From contig NZ_QOKZ01000009.1 in assembly GCF_003697785.1 (NCBI RefSeq), positions 62,001-126,000 of the forward strand: a DNA stretch of 64,000 bases, in the 5' to 3' direction. How positions within the stretch are numbered: position 1 is the first letter of the stretch; every line of letters starts with the position of its first letter. A program made the translations under genes and the position numbers. Positions 16,871-25,187 of this stretch are shown piece after piece. The notes beneath the pieces are model-generated. The model did no database searches, had not been told where the DNA came from, and worked only from the letters and a program-made list of their open reading frames with translations. Origin of the DNA: Paracoccus alkanivorans (GTDB lineage: Bacteria > Pseudomonadota > Alphaproteobacteria > Rhodobacterales > Rhodobacteraceae).

Positions 16871-18228
16871 GCCGGAACCTCCGCGCCGATCTGGCTGAGC
16901 CCGATCCGGAACGCCTCCATCGGGTCGTTCAGCCGCATGACATGGTTCAGCGCGAATTCATACAATGGCCCCCGGTCGGTCGTCGCGGGGGAATAGGGAA
17001 AGGCGAAGGTCGGCAGTTCCTCGCTGTCGGTCAGCGGGTAGTGCAGGACGAAGGGGTTGATCAGCTTGCCGATCTCGGCAGCCACAGCCTGGGAGGCGGC
17101 GGTGATGATGCCCAGCACCCCGATCTCGACCGGATCGCCGGAACGACTTTCAAGATTGCCAAGCGCCCCGTTCACCCCGATCAGCCGGAATTCGAGGCTG
17201 TAAGCGCCTTGCCTCAATCCCATCCGGCTCTCGATCTCGCCGGTCAGATAGGCGGTGAGCCGCTCCACCCATAGAGATGCGTTCTTCACGTAATGGGCAT
17301 TGCGCAGGATGGCGAGGATGGTGGTCTGATATCCGGCGATCCGCGCGCCCTCCAGCTTGACGGTATAGGGGCCGGGCACCCATTCCGAGCCCTCCACCCG
17401 CACGCGGCGCTGGTCCAGCGCGGTGTAGCGCGCGCCGGTCACGTCCAGAAAGCCGCCCGGTTCATACAGCCGGAACGGGTCGGAATTCTCGTAAAGCATA
17501 TGGGCCGAGACTGAATGCGGCGTGCAGGCGGCGCTTTCGGCCATGGGCTCGACCGTGAAGCCGTCCGTGTCGAAATCGACCATGATCACTCCCGAGGTCG
17601 GGTTGGTCGAACACAGCGCCCCGCATTCGGCGATCTTGGCGCCGTGCCATGCGCCCCCGGGGGCATCCCCGCGCAAGAGCGGCAGGGCGGCGATGGTGGC
17701 GGTGTCGGTGGTGCGGCCGGCGATGACGATATCGGCACCGGTGGCAAGCGCGGCCTGTATCTGCTCGGCCCCCGCCAGGGCGACGATATTGGTCAGATCG
17801 TCCAGCCGGATCTCGGGGGCGGGGGGCAGTGGCGTGACATCTTCGGCCTCAAGCGCCCGGGCGATGCGCCCGACCGGCTGGCCGGAATAGAGCCGCGCGA
17901 TTTTCAGGCTTTGGCCTAGTTCTTCGGCAAGTTCGGTAGTGATGTCATGCATCCAGTCCACCGTGCTGTCGGTGCCGCAAGTACCCGCGGTGCCGATGAC
18001 CAACGGCACGCCAGCCTCGGCGCGGGCTTGCATCAGGATGCGCCATTCGGATTTGGTCGCGGCGCGGGAATATTTCGACTGCCCGGCGCCAAGGCTGAAG
18101 GGCCCACTATCCGTGGACCCTCCGTCAATGCAGATGATGTCGGGCTTCATGGCCACTCCGCGTGCCAGCGCCTTGCGGTCGAAGCCGAGGCCAAGAACGC
18201 CCGAAGGCACCAGAACGCGAGTCGGCAT
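16867..18228 (-). CDS. AtuA-like (DUF1446) family protein
   Basis: This 453-residue protein has the family N-terminal motifs IICIDGGSTDSGPFSLG and VIGTAGTCGTDSTVDWM and the central segment VIAGRTTDTATIAALPLL. AtuA was named from acyclic terpene utilisation in Pseudomonas, but most homologues sit in other carboxylate operons and are uncharacterised. Here it lies one base after tctA and overlaps DUF4387, so it probably acts on the compound imported by TctABC. It is shorter than AtuA proteins that carry a C-terminal ferredoxin-fold domain; DUF4387 may replace that part. Confidence 0.82.
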   Translation of the reverse strand: MPTRVLVPSGVLGLGFDRKALARGVAMKPDIICIDGGSTDSGPFSLGAGQSKYSRAATKSEWRILMQARAEAGVPLVIGTAGTCGTDSTVDWMHDITTELAEELGQSLKIARLYSGQPVGRIARALEAEDVTPLPPAPEIRLDDLTNIVALAGAEQIQAALATGADIVIAGRTTDTATIAALPLLRGDAPGGAWHGAKIAECGALCSTNPTSGVIMVDFDTDGFTVEPMAESAACTPHSVSAHMLYENSDPFRLYEPGGFLDVTGARYTALDQRRVRVEGSEWVPGPYTVKLEGARIAGYQTTILAILRNAHYVKNASLWVERLTAYLTGEIESRMGLRQGAYSLEFRLIGVNGALGNLESRSGDPVEIGVLGIITAASQAVAAEIGKLINPFVLHYPLTDSEELPTFAFPYSPATTDRGPLYEFALNHVMRLNDPMEAFRIGLSQIGAEVPA

Positions 18229-18229
18229 G

Positions 18230-19753
18230 TCAGTCTCCTACCTTGGGTTCGGTTTCCGGCAGCGGCGGCCTCTTCAGGAAGCTGCGCAGGAAGATCGGCG
18301 CGATGAAGCCGAGAACCGCCGCGATCCACAGCCCGATTGCGATAGGCGAGCTGAACAGGAAGGTCCAGTCCCCGTCCGACAGCACCATGGCGCGGCGAAG
18401 ATTGTCCTCCATGGCGTTGCCCAGCAGGATGCCGAGGATCACCGGAACCGTCGGGATTTCAAGCTTGCGCATGATATAGCCCAGCACCCCGAAGCCCACC
18501 ATCATCAGCATGTCGAAGCTGGAGCCGGTCAGCGAATAGATGCCCACGAAGGCGACCATGGTCACGCCCGGCAGCAGGATCCATGCCGGCACCGACAGGA
18601 TATGAACAAAGACCTTGACCATCGGCACGTTCATCAGCAGCAGCACGATATTGGCGATCAGCAGCGCCGCGATCAGCGACCAGACCACTTCGGGCCGCTC
18701 GGCGAACAGCAGCGGTCCCGGCGTGATGTTGAGCGTCAGCAGCAGCGCCAGCAGCACCGCGGTCGTGCCCGATCCCGGCACGCCGAGTGTCAGCATCGGC
18801 ACCAGCGCGCCACCGGCGGCGGCGTTGTTGCCGGCCTCGGGCGCTGCGACGCCGCGTGGATTGCCCTTGCCGAATTGCGACTTGTCGCGGGCTACCGATT
18901 TCTCGGCCGTGTAGGCCAGGAACGATCCCAGTGAGGCGCCCGCGCCCGGCAGCACCCCTGCGACAAAGCCGATCCCGGTGCCGCGCAGCATCGCCCCGGT
19001 GGTTTGCCTCAGCATTCGCCATGGCACGAGGATCTTGCCCAGTTTCACGCCGATGGCACTGTTCTTGCCATGAGTCTCGATGAAGAAAAACACCTCGGCG
19101 ACCGCGAAAAGCCCGACGATGGCGACAAGAAAATCCACCCCGTCCTGCAGATGCAGCTCGCCAAAGGTAAAGCGTGGCATGCCGGTGGTCTTGTCCAGCC
19201 CGATCATGGCGATGCCAAGGCCGATCGCGGCGGCCATCGCCGCCTTGGCCTGGTTATTGGAGCCAATTCCGCCAAGCGTGCAGAAGGCCAGCATGTAAAG
19301 TGCGAAATATTCCGCCGGGCCGAACTTGAAGGCAACACGGGCCAGGTAGGGGGCAAAGATCATCAACCCGATGGTGGCGATGAAGGCGCCCACGAAAGAG
19401 GCCACGCCGGATACGACCAGCGCCTCGCCCGCCATGCCCTGCTTGGCCATCGGATAGCCGTCCAGCGTCGTCATCATCGCCGGCTCGTCGCCCGGGATGT
19501 TCAGCAGGATCGAACTGATCCGGCCGCCATACATCGCTCCGTAATAGACAGAGGTCAGCAGGACGAGAGCCGAGATCGCGTCAAGCCCCATCGAAAAGGA
19601 GATCGGGATCAGCAGCGCCACCCCATTGGCGGGACCAAGCCCGGGCAGGGCGCCGATTATGGTGCCGACAAAGCAGCCGATCACCGCCAGCAGCAACGTG
19701 TAGGGAGAGATGGCGATGGAAAAACCCATCGCGAGATTGCTTAGAATTTCCAT
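18230..19753 (-). CDS. tctA: TTT transporter large permease, TctA family (first copy)
   Basis: The 507-residue integral membrane protein has about 12 helices and the TctA signatures GALPGLGPANGVALLIPISF, YGGRISSILLNIPGDEPAMM and GAGASLGSFLAYTAEKS-like sequence followed by GVAAPEAGNNAAAGGALVPM. It forms the carboxylate pathway with TctB and takes substrate from TctC, driven by an ion gradient. It follows tctB by three bases. Substrate is probably a di- or tricarboxylate or a similar organic acid, but it cannot be fixed from sequence. Confidence 0.92.
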   Translation of the reverse strand: MEILSNLAMGFSIAISPYTLLLAVIGCFVGTIIGALPGLGPANGVALLIPISFSMGLDAISALVLLTSVYYGAMYGGRISSILLNIPGDEPAMMTTLDGYPMAKQGMAGEALVVSGVASFVGAFIATIGLMIFAPYLARVAFKFGPAEYFALYMLAFCTLGGIGSNNQAKAAMAAAIGLGIAMIGLDKTTGMPRFTFGELHLQDGVDFLVAIVGLFAVAEVFFFIETHGKNSAIGVKLGKILVPWRMLRQTTGAMLRGTGIGFVAGVLPGAGASLGSFLAYTAEKSVARDKSQFGKGNPRGVAAPEAGNNAAAGGALVPMLTLGVPGSGTTAVLLALLLTLNITPGPLLFAERPEVVWSLIAALLIANIVLLLMNVPMVKVFVHILSVPAWILLPGVTMVAFVGIYSLTGSSFDMLMMVGFGVLGYIMRKLEIPTVPVILGILLGNAMEDNLRRAMVLSDGDWTFLFSSPIAIGLWIAAVLGFIAPIFLRSFLKRPPLPETEPKVGD

Positions 19754-19756
19754 GGT

Positions 19757-20200
19757 TCAGAACCCCCAGCCCGCAGGCAGGCCCTTCAGCCCCAGTCCAA
19801 GGACGACGCGGAACAGCACGAACAGCCCGATACCCAGGCCCGCACCGGCGATTGCCGCGCGTTTCGGATGGCCGCCGATCTGCCAGCTCAGGATGCCTGC
19901 GACGATCACCGTCGGCAGGATGAATCCCAATGGTTTGATTGCAAAAGCGTATCCGATCAATGCCGCAAAGGCGATGCCCAGTTGCAGCAGCATCGGTCCG
20001 GCGGGCCATTCGGCCTCGGGATCGGGGCGCAGGATCATGCTGACGGCACACAGGATGATTACCCCCGCGATCATGTATGGAAAGGCGCGGGGCCCCACCG
20101 GATCGGACATGAAGCTGGTTCCGATGCGACTGGCGGTGAGGATATACCCCAACGCCAGCACGATCATGACCGCTCCGAAGATACGGTCGCCGCGGATCAT
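19757..20200 (-). CDS. tctB: TTT transporter small permease, TctB family (first copy)
   Basis: The 147-residue protein has four predicted membrane helices and the DPVGPRAFPYMIAGVIILCA segment typical of TctB. It overlaps tctC by four bases and precedes tctA. It is the small, poorly conserved membrane subunit of the tripartite tricarboxylate transporter. Confidence 0.88.
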   Translation of the reverse strand: MIRGDRIFGAVMIVLALGYILTASRIGTSFMSDPVGPRAFPYMIAGVIILCAVSMILRPDPEAEWPAGPMLLQLGIAFAALIGYAFAIKPLGFILPTVIVAGILSWQIGGHPKRAAIAGAGLGIGLFVLFRVVLGLGLKGLPAGWGF

Positions 20201-21156
20201 TGCAGCAACCCGATATCTTTCGAGATCTTCTGGACCTGGGCGATGTTGTCAGCCACGAAGGTTTCGAAGTCCTCGCCATAGATGCTGTAGGGCGCGAGGC
20301 CGTTCTCGGTCATGACCTTCTGCCATTCCTCGCTTTCACCGACCTGCTTCAGTGCATCGACCCATTTCTGGTAGTCCTCGTCGCTGATACCCTTGGGCAC
20401 ATAGATGCCGCGCCAGTTCATGGCGACGATGTCGATGCCCTGCTCCTTGGCGGTGGGCACGTCCTCGAAACCTTCCACGCGCTCTTCCGACAGCACCGCG
20501 ATGGGGCGCACATCGCCGGACTTGATGAAGCCGGTGATTTCCGAAAGGTCGCCGGTCATCGCCTGCGCGAAACCGCCCACGGTTTGGGTAATCGCATCGG
20601 CGCCGCCATCGACACCGATATACTTGACCTTGCGGATATCGGTGAAACCGGCCTTGTCCAGCGTCATCAGCACTTTCAGGTGATCGAAGCCACCCACGGC
20701 CGAACCGCCCGCAAATGCCACCGAGGAGGGATCGGCCTTGATCGCCTCGACCAGGTCGGTCAGGGTCTTGTATTCACTGTCGGCTGCCACGACGATCACG
20801 CCGGGATCGCCGCCGATCGTGCCCACCCAACGCACCTGATCGGGCGTTGCGCCGCCAAAAGCGTTCTGGGCAAGGCGCGTGGTGGTCGCGGATGATGCCG
20901 CGATGAAGACATTCGGATCGTCATTGCGCTCGTTCACGACCTGCGAATAGGCCACGCCACCGCCGGCCCCGGCGAGGTTCGTGACCTGCACCAGATCGGG
21001 CACCACGCCCAGTTCGGTCATGATTCGGCCAATCTGGCGGCAGGTGAAATCCCAACCGCCGCCCGGATTGGCCGGGGCAATGCATTCCTCGGCGGCCGCG
21101 GGAACAGCGATACTCGTGAAAATTGCGGCAACGGCCGCTTTGGTCCAGTTCTTCAT
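20197..21156 (-). CDS. tctC: TTT substrate-binding protein, TctC/Bug family (first copy)
   Basis: This 319-residue periplasmic receptor starts MKNWTKAAVAAIFTSIAVPA with a Sec signal peptide cleaved near AAAEE. The mature protein carries CIAPANPGGGWDFTCRQIGR, the ligand loop of the Bug family, and YIGVDGGADAITQTVGG. Start 21156 is supported by GGAGGATATC upstream; the 14 extra upstream codons are not signal-like. It is the first gene of the six-gene operon and is divergent from tctDE, whose product probably controls it. Confidence 0.92.
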   Translation of the reverse strand: MKNWTKAAVAAIFTSIAVPAAAEECIAPANPGGGWDFTCRQIGRIMTELGVVPDLVQVTNLAGAGGGVAYSQVVNERNDDPNVFIAASSATTTRLAQNAFGGATPDQVRWVGTIGGDPGVIVVAADSEYKTLTDLVEAIKADPSSVAFAGGSAVGGFDHLKVLMTLDKAGFTDIRKVKYIGVDGGADAITQTVGGFAQAMTGDLSEITGFIKSGDVRPIAVLSEERVEGFEDVPTAKEQGIDIVAMNWRGIYVPKGISDEDYQKWVDALKQVGESEEWQKVMTENGLAPYSIYGEDFETFVADNIAQVQKISKDIGLLQ

Positions 21157-21269
21157 GATATCCTCCCATAGGATCATTCGACTCCCGCGCAGGATCACGG
21201 GATTGCGATAACTACAATTTGATGAAAAGCTGACATGAACCTGTCACGTGCTGCCCAAAAGTTGAACAA
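21157..21269. promoter_or_regulatory. Divergent control region between tctC and tctD
   Basis: This 113-base region holds the promoters of both the minus-strand tct operon and the plus-strand regulators. It is AT-richer than its surroundings (CGATAACTACAATTTGATGA). I could not fix TctD boxes by eye, although phosphorylated TctD-type regulators usually bind such a divergent region. Confidence 0.55.
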
Positions 21270-21938
21270 ATGCGATTTCTGTTGGTCGAAGACAGTGATG
21301 AATTGGCGGCTGCGGTGGCTTCGCGGTTGGCGATGGACGGGCATGGCGTTGATCGGGCCGCGAGTTTGTCCGAGGCTGGAGAGTTTCTTGAATCCGCGCC
21401 TTACGATCTGATTTTGCTGGATATTTCATTGCCTGATGGTGATGGAAGGGATTTTCTCCGCCAGGAGAGAAAGGCCGGACGTGATACGCCCGTCATCATG
21501 ATGACCGCGAGCGCCTCGGTCAGTGACCGTGTCAATACGCTGGATCAGGGCGCGGATGACTATATCACCAAGCCCTTCGATTTCGCCGAACTGCAGGCCC
21601 GCTGCCGCGCGGTTCTGCGCCGCCGCCATGCCGGGGTGGCCGATAGCCGGCAGCATTACGCGGGCTTTGTCTTCGATGCCCTTGCCGCGACCCTGACCAT
21701 CGGTGAGGAGGAGCGCGAATTGCGGGCGCGGGAGTTGCGGTTGCTGGAGATCCTGCTGTCGCGACCCGGCCAGGCCTTTTCCAAGGCCCATCTCATCGAC
21801 CGGCTGTTTTCATTCGACGAAGAGGTGAGCGACAACGCCATCGAGGTTTACGTGGCTCGGCTGCGGCGCAAGCTGGAGGGTTCCGGGGCGCGGCTCGAAA
21901 CGCTGCGCGGAGTCGGATACCGGCTGATCCCGGAATGA
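21270..21938 (+). CDS. tctD: TctD-like response regulator (OmpR/PhoB family)
   Basis: The 222-residue protein has a receiver domain (residues 1-115) with phospho-acceptor Asp51 in LILLDISLPDGDG, acidic residues at 8-10 and Lys in DDYITKPFDF. A winged-helix DNA-binding domain (about 130-222) contains ELRLLEILLSRPGQAFSK and NAIEVYVARLRRKLEG. It is likely the activator of the divergent tctCBA operon. It overlaps tctE by four bases. Confidence 0.88.
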   Translation: MRFLLVEDSDELAAAVASRLAMDGHGVDRAASLSEAGEFLESAPYDLILLDISLPDGDGRDFLRQERKAGRDTPVIMMTASASVSDRVNTLDQGADDYITKPFDFAELQARCRAVLRRRHAGVADSRQHYAGFVFDALAATLTIGEEERELRARELRLLEILLSRPGQAFSKAHLIDRLFSFDEEVSDNAIEVYVARLRRKLEGSGARLETLRGVGYRLIPE

Positions 21939-23341
21939 GACCCCGCACGGCACGTCAGGCCCGCTTTTCGCTGCGCAGGCGGTTGGTCTGGCAGTTCGTG
22001 GCGCTGTCCGGGCTGTTGGTCCTGGCGCTGTTCTTCGCCGTCCGTTTCGCGGCCGAGCGCGCTTCCCGCGCCAGTCAGGACGCGATTCTGGAGGCTGCGG
22101 TCATATCGATCGGCGACGGGTTACGGGCTGTGGACGAGGGGCTGGAACTCGATCTGCCCTATGCGACATTCTCGATGCTGGGCGCGATGGGGGATGAGCG
22201 GGTATTCTACAGCCTGACCACGAAAGAACGGCTGATCACCGGTTATGATAACCTCCCACTGCCGCCCGAGATTCCCGGCGATCTTTCCCCGGTGTTCTGG
22301 GATGCGGATTACCGGGGCAACCGGTTGCGCATGGCCGCGATTTCGCGCCGGGTGCTGGTGGATGCGCAGGTCGAGGAAATTACCGTAACTCTCGGACAGA
22401 CCCGCTATGGACAGGCGGCAATCGCCCGGGAAACGGCCCGCAGTTCAGTATGGATCGGGCTGGGCTTTTTCATGCTGGCCTTGCCGCTGGCGCTCTGGGC
22501 GGCGCGCGCGGTGATTCGCCCGGTGGATCGTCTGGCCGAGGCGGTCGCCCGGCGCGGCCCGCATGACCTGCGGCCGGTTCGTCATCCGGCGCCGCGGGAA
22601 TTGCTGCCGCTGGTAGGTGCCCTGAACGGCTTCATCGCGCGGCTGCGGGGTGCGCTTGCGCTGGCCGAGACCTTTATCTTCGAGGCCGCCCATCGCATCC
22701 GCACGCCGCTCTCGCTGGTTCGCACCGAGGCCGAGATCGCACTGGCCGAAACAACGGACGAGGCGACCCGTCAGCGGCTGCGCCGGATGGTCCGCGCGAT
22801 CGGGGAAAGCAGCCGTTCGGCCAGCCAGATCCTCGATCACGCGATGGTCTTGTATCGCAGCGACCAGTTCTCTGCCGCGCCCGTCGATTTCGCGGCATTG
22901 TCCGGCGCGGTGCTGCGCTCGATCCGGCCCGTGGCGGAAATGCGCGAGATCGAGATACATGTCGAGGGGCTCGCTTCGCCTTGTCTCGTTCCGGGTGATG
23001 AGCGGATGATCGAGGTCGCCCTGCGTAACATACTCGACAATGCGCTGAAATATTCGCGGGCGGAGGGAGAGGTGCATCTCTCCCTGATCCGGCATGACGG
23101 CATGGCCGAACTGTCGGTGCTGGACGAGGGTAGGGGGCTTGGCCCCGGAGACGAGGACCTGACCGCTCGCTTTCGCCGGGGCAGCAATGTCGGTGATATT
23201 GTCGGCTCGGGCCTTGGCCTGACCATCGTGAACGAAGTCGCGGTCGCGCATGGCGGCCGCTTTATCCTGAAATCCCGACCAGAGAGGGGCACATGCGCGC
23301 GCCTGTCCTTGCCGCTGTCCGATCCGTCATCTTCTTCCTGA
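21935..23341 (+). CDS. tctE: TctE-like sensor histidine kinase
   Basis: The 468-residue kinase has two membrane helices (about 18-38 and 172-190) bounding a periplasmic sensor domain of roughly 130 residues, a HAMP-like linker, a HisKA domain with His253 in FEAAHRIRTPLSLVRTEAE, and an ATPase domain with N box (ALRNILDNALKYS), GRGLGPGDE and GSGLGLTIVNEV. It should sense the transported acid or the receptor and phosphorylate TctD. Its last 49 bases overlap the start of the next gene, a binding protein. Confidence 0.88.
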   Translation: MRPRTARQARFSLRRRLVWQFVALSGLLVLALFFAVRFAAERASRASQDAILEAAVISIGDGLRAVDEGLELDLPYATFSMLGAMGDERVFYSLTTKERLITGYDNLPLPPEIPGDLSPVFWDADYRGNRLRMAAISRRVLVDAQVEEITVTLGQTRYGQAAIARETARSSVWIGLGFFMLALPLALWAARAVIRPVDRLAEAVARRGPHDLRPVRHPAPRELLPLVGALNGFIARLRGALALAETFIFEAAHRIRTPLSLVRTEAEIALAETTDEATRQRLRRMVRAIGESSRSASQILDHAMVLYRSDQFSAAPVDFAALSGAVLRSIRPVAEMREIEIHVEGLASPCLVPGDERMIEVALRNILDNALKYSRAEGEVHLSLIRHDGMAELSVLDEGRGLGPGDEDLTARFRRGSNVGDIVGSGLGLTIVNEVAVAHGGRFILKSRPERGTCARLSLPLSDPSSSS

Positions 23342-24330
23342 CGCTGGCATTCCCGGCCGCTGGTTACGAGATCGAGGAAAAGCGTTACTTCGGCCCCGAC
23401 GGCGGGCGCGAGATTTCCGTGCTGTCCACCACCGACCTGGCCTCTATCGCCCCGGTGCTGGATGATTACGCCGCCAGCCATCCGGGACAGCGGATCCGTT
23501 ACGAGCAGGCCGCCAGTGTCGAGGTGTTCCGCGCCATTCACGACGAGGGTGCGGTTTTCGATCTGGTCATGTCCTCGGCCATGGATCTGCAGATGAAGCT
23601 GGCCAATGACGGCTTTGCAGCTTCGATTTCGCCCGAAACCGGGAGGTTGCCGGACTGGGCGCGCTGGCGCGATCAGCTTTTCGGCGTCGGGCTGGAGCCG
23701 GTGGTGACGCTGGCGTCACGGCAGGGGCTTGGCGATCTGCCGGTGCCAAGAACGCGGCGCGACCTGATCGCGATGCTGCGCGAGAATCCGGCGCGTTTCA
23801 ACGGGCGTATCGCCAGCTACGACCCTCAGGAATCCGGTGTCGGCTATTTCCTGATGTCGCAGGACAGCCAGCAATCCGAAAGTTTCTGGCGTCTGGCCGA
23901 GGTCATGGGACGCCTGAACGCCCGGCTGTTCTGCTGTTCGGGCGGGATGATCGACGAATTGCGCGCGGGCCGGGTTGCCGTCGCCTATAATGTCGTGGCC
24001 AGCTATGCCGCGCGTTTCGCGCCGGACGATCCCGATATCGTCCGCGTCGCGCTGGAGGATTACACGCTGGCGATCGTTCGCTCGGCACTGGTGCCGTCCA
24101 ATGCGCGCAACCCGGCGGGCGCCACCGACCTTCTGTCCTACCTGCTGTCGGAGCCGGCGCAACGCAAGATCGCGGCCAGCGCCAATGTCGCGCTGATTCC
24201 GGGCACGGGACCGAAACCCTCGATCCATCTGCGCCCTATTCGGCTGGATACCGGGCTGTTGGTCTATGACGACCAGTTGCGAAAGGCGGGGTTGCTGGCC
24301 GAATGGAATGCGGCGATGGTTCAGCCCTGA
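23293..24330 (+). CDS. Periplasmic substrate-binding protein encoded with tctDE
   Basis: The 345-residue protein begins with a signal peptide (APVLAAVRSVIFFLTLAFPA, residues 3-22) and then EIEEKRYFGPDGGREISVLS. The fold is of the Fe(III)/polyamine type II binding-protein class (segments DLVMSSAMDLQMKLANDGFA and RVAVAYNVVASYAARF). No ABC permease or ATPase genes accompany it. Its 49-base overlap with tctE suggests tight coupling, so it may be a sensor accessory that presents a ligand to TctE rather than a transport component. That role is an inference. Confidence 0.8.
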   Translation: MRAPVLAAVRSVIFFLTLAFPAAGYEIEEKRYFGPDGGREISVLSTTDLASIAPVLDDYAASHPGQRIRYEQAASVEVFRAIHDEGAVFDLVMSSAMDLQMKLANDGFAASISPETGRLPDWARWRDQLFGVGLEPVVTLASRQGLGDLPVPRTRRDLIAMLRENPARFNGRIASYDPQESGVGYFLMSQDSQQSESFWRLAEVMGRLNARLFCCSGGMIDELRAGRVAVAYNVVASYAARFAPDDPDIVRVALEDYTLAIVRSALVPSNARNPAGATDLLSYLLSEPAQRKIAASANVALIPGTGPKPSIHLRPIRLDTGLLVYDDQLRKAGLLAEWNAAMVQP

Positions 24331-24430
24331 CCTCTTGACCGCCAACGGCAGCGGGTCTTGTCCGACTTTTGTCCGGGCTGCGAACAGCGTGATCTCTCTT
24401 GGCGAGACCGATTCCATATGCTAAGCGATT

Positions 24431-24557
24431 CCCGTTCTCAGGGCGGGGTGCAATTCCCCACCGGCGGTGATAGCCCGCGAGCGCCTTCCTTTGGGAAGGG
24501 TCAGCAGATCCGGTGAAATTCCGGGGCCGACGGTATAGTCCGGATGGAAGAGAACCG
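24431..24557 (+). ncRNA. FMN riboswitch (RFN element)
   Basis: The conserved RFN cores are visible: CTCAGGGCGGGGTGCAATTC with CCCACCGGCGGT (about 24437-24468), AGCCCGCGAGCGCC, the variable stem CCTTCCTTTGGGAAGGG (24484-24500), CAGATCCGGTGAAATTCCGG (24503-24522), GCCGACGGTATAGTC and GATGGAAGAGAAC (24543-24555). It binds FMN and lowers expression of the downstream gene. The downstream gene is ribH, about 80 bases on, so this switch likely controls lumazine synthase and perhaps the following dehydrogenase. Confidence 0.95.
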
Positions 24558-24635
24558 TGGCCGATACCCTTCCCATGGGCCGGTCATGGCTCATGCTCTG
24601 GGACCTGACGCAATTGAACGGAAGGTTCCTAAACG

Positions 24636-25112
24636 ATGACCAAGACGACCACCCCCCGCATCGCATTCATCAAGGCCCGCTGGCACGCCGATATCGTCGA
24701 CCGTGCCCATGAAGGCTTTACCGAAGAGGCTGCCCGGATCATCCCCGGAGCGCGGATCGACGCCTTCGACGTGCCGGGCGCGCTCGAGATGCCGCTCCTG
24801 GCCAAGAAACTGGCGAAGACCGGCAAATACGACGCGGTCGTCGCGGCGGCGTTCGTCGTCGATGGCGGCATCTATCGCCATGATTTCGTGGCCGGCGCGG
24901 TCGTGACCGGGCTGATGAATGTCGGGCTGGAAACCGAGGTGCCTTGTTTCTCGGTCTCGCTGACGCCGCATAATTACCAGGAGGTCGAGGTGATGACCGC
25001 CTTTTTCCGCGACCATTTCGTCAAGAAAGGCCGCGAGGCTGCCGAGGCTGTTCGTCAGGTTCTGGCGCTGGACGCGGAACTGGCCGCAGAGGATCGCGCC
25101 GCGGTCGCCTGA
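24636..25112 (+). CDS. ribH: 6,7-dimethyl-8-ribityllumazine synthase, type II
   Basis: The 158-residue enzyme makes the riboflavin precursor 6,7-dimethyl-8-ribityllumazine. It has FVVDGGIYRHDFVAGAVV in place of the usual RGxTxHxD motif, and IAFIKARWHADIVDRAHEGF at the N-terminus. Both are marks of the RibH2 type known from Brucella and Mesorhizobium, which often follows an FMN riboswitch, as here. Other rib genes are not in the window, so another lumazine synthase may exist elsewhere. Confidence 0.92.
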   Translation: MTKTTTPRIAFIKARWHADIVDRAHEGFTEEAARIIPGARIDAFDVPGALEMPLLAKKLAKTGKYDAVVAAAFVVDGGIYRHDFVAGAVVTGLMNVGLETEVPCFSVSLTPHNYQEVEVMTAFFRDHFVKKGREAAEAVRQVLALDAELAAEDRAAVA

Positions 25113-25187
25113 TCGCGACGGGTCTACACCGGCGGACCGGGATTGGCTATCCGCTTCGGGACGACATCTATCGGAAGGACCCGTACC

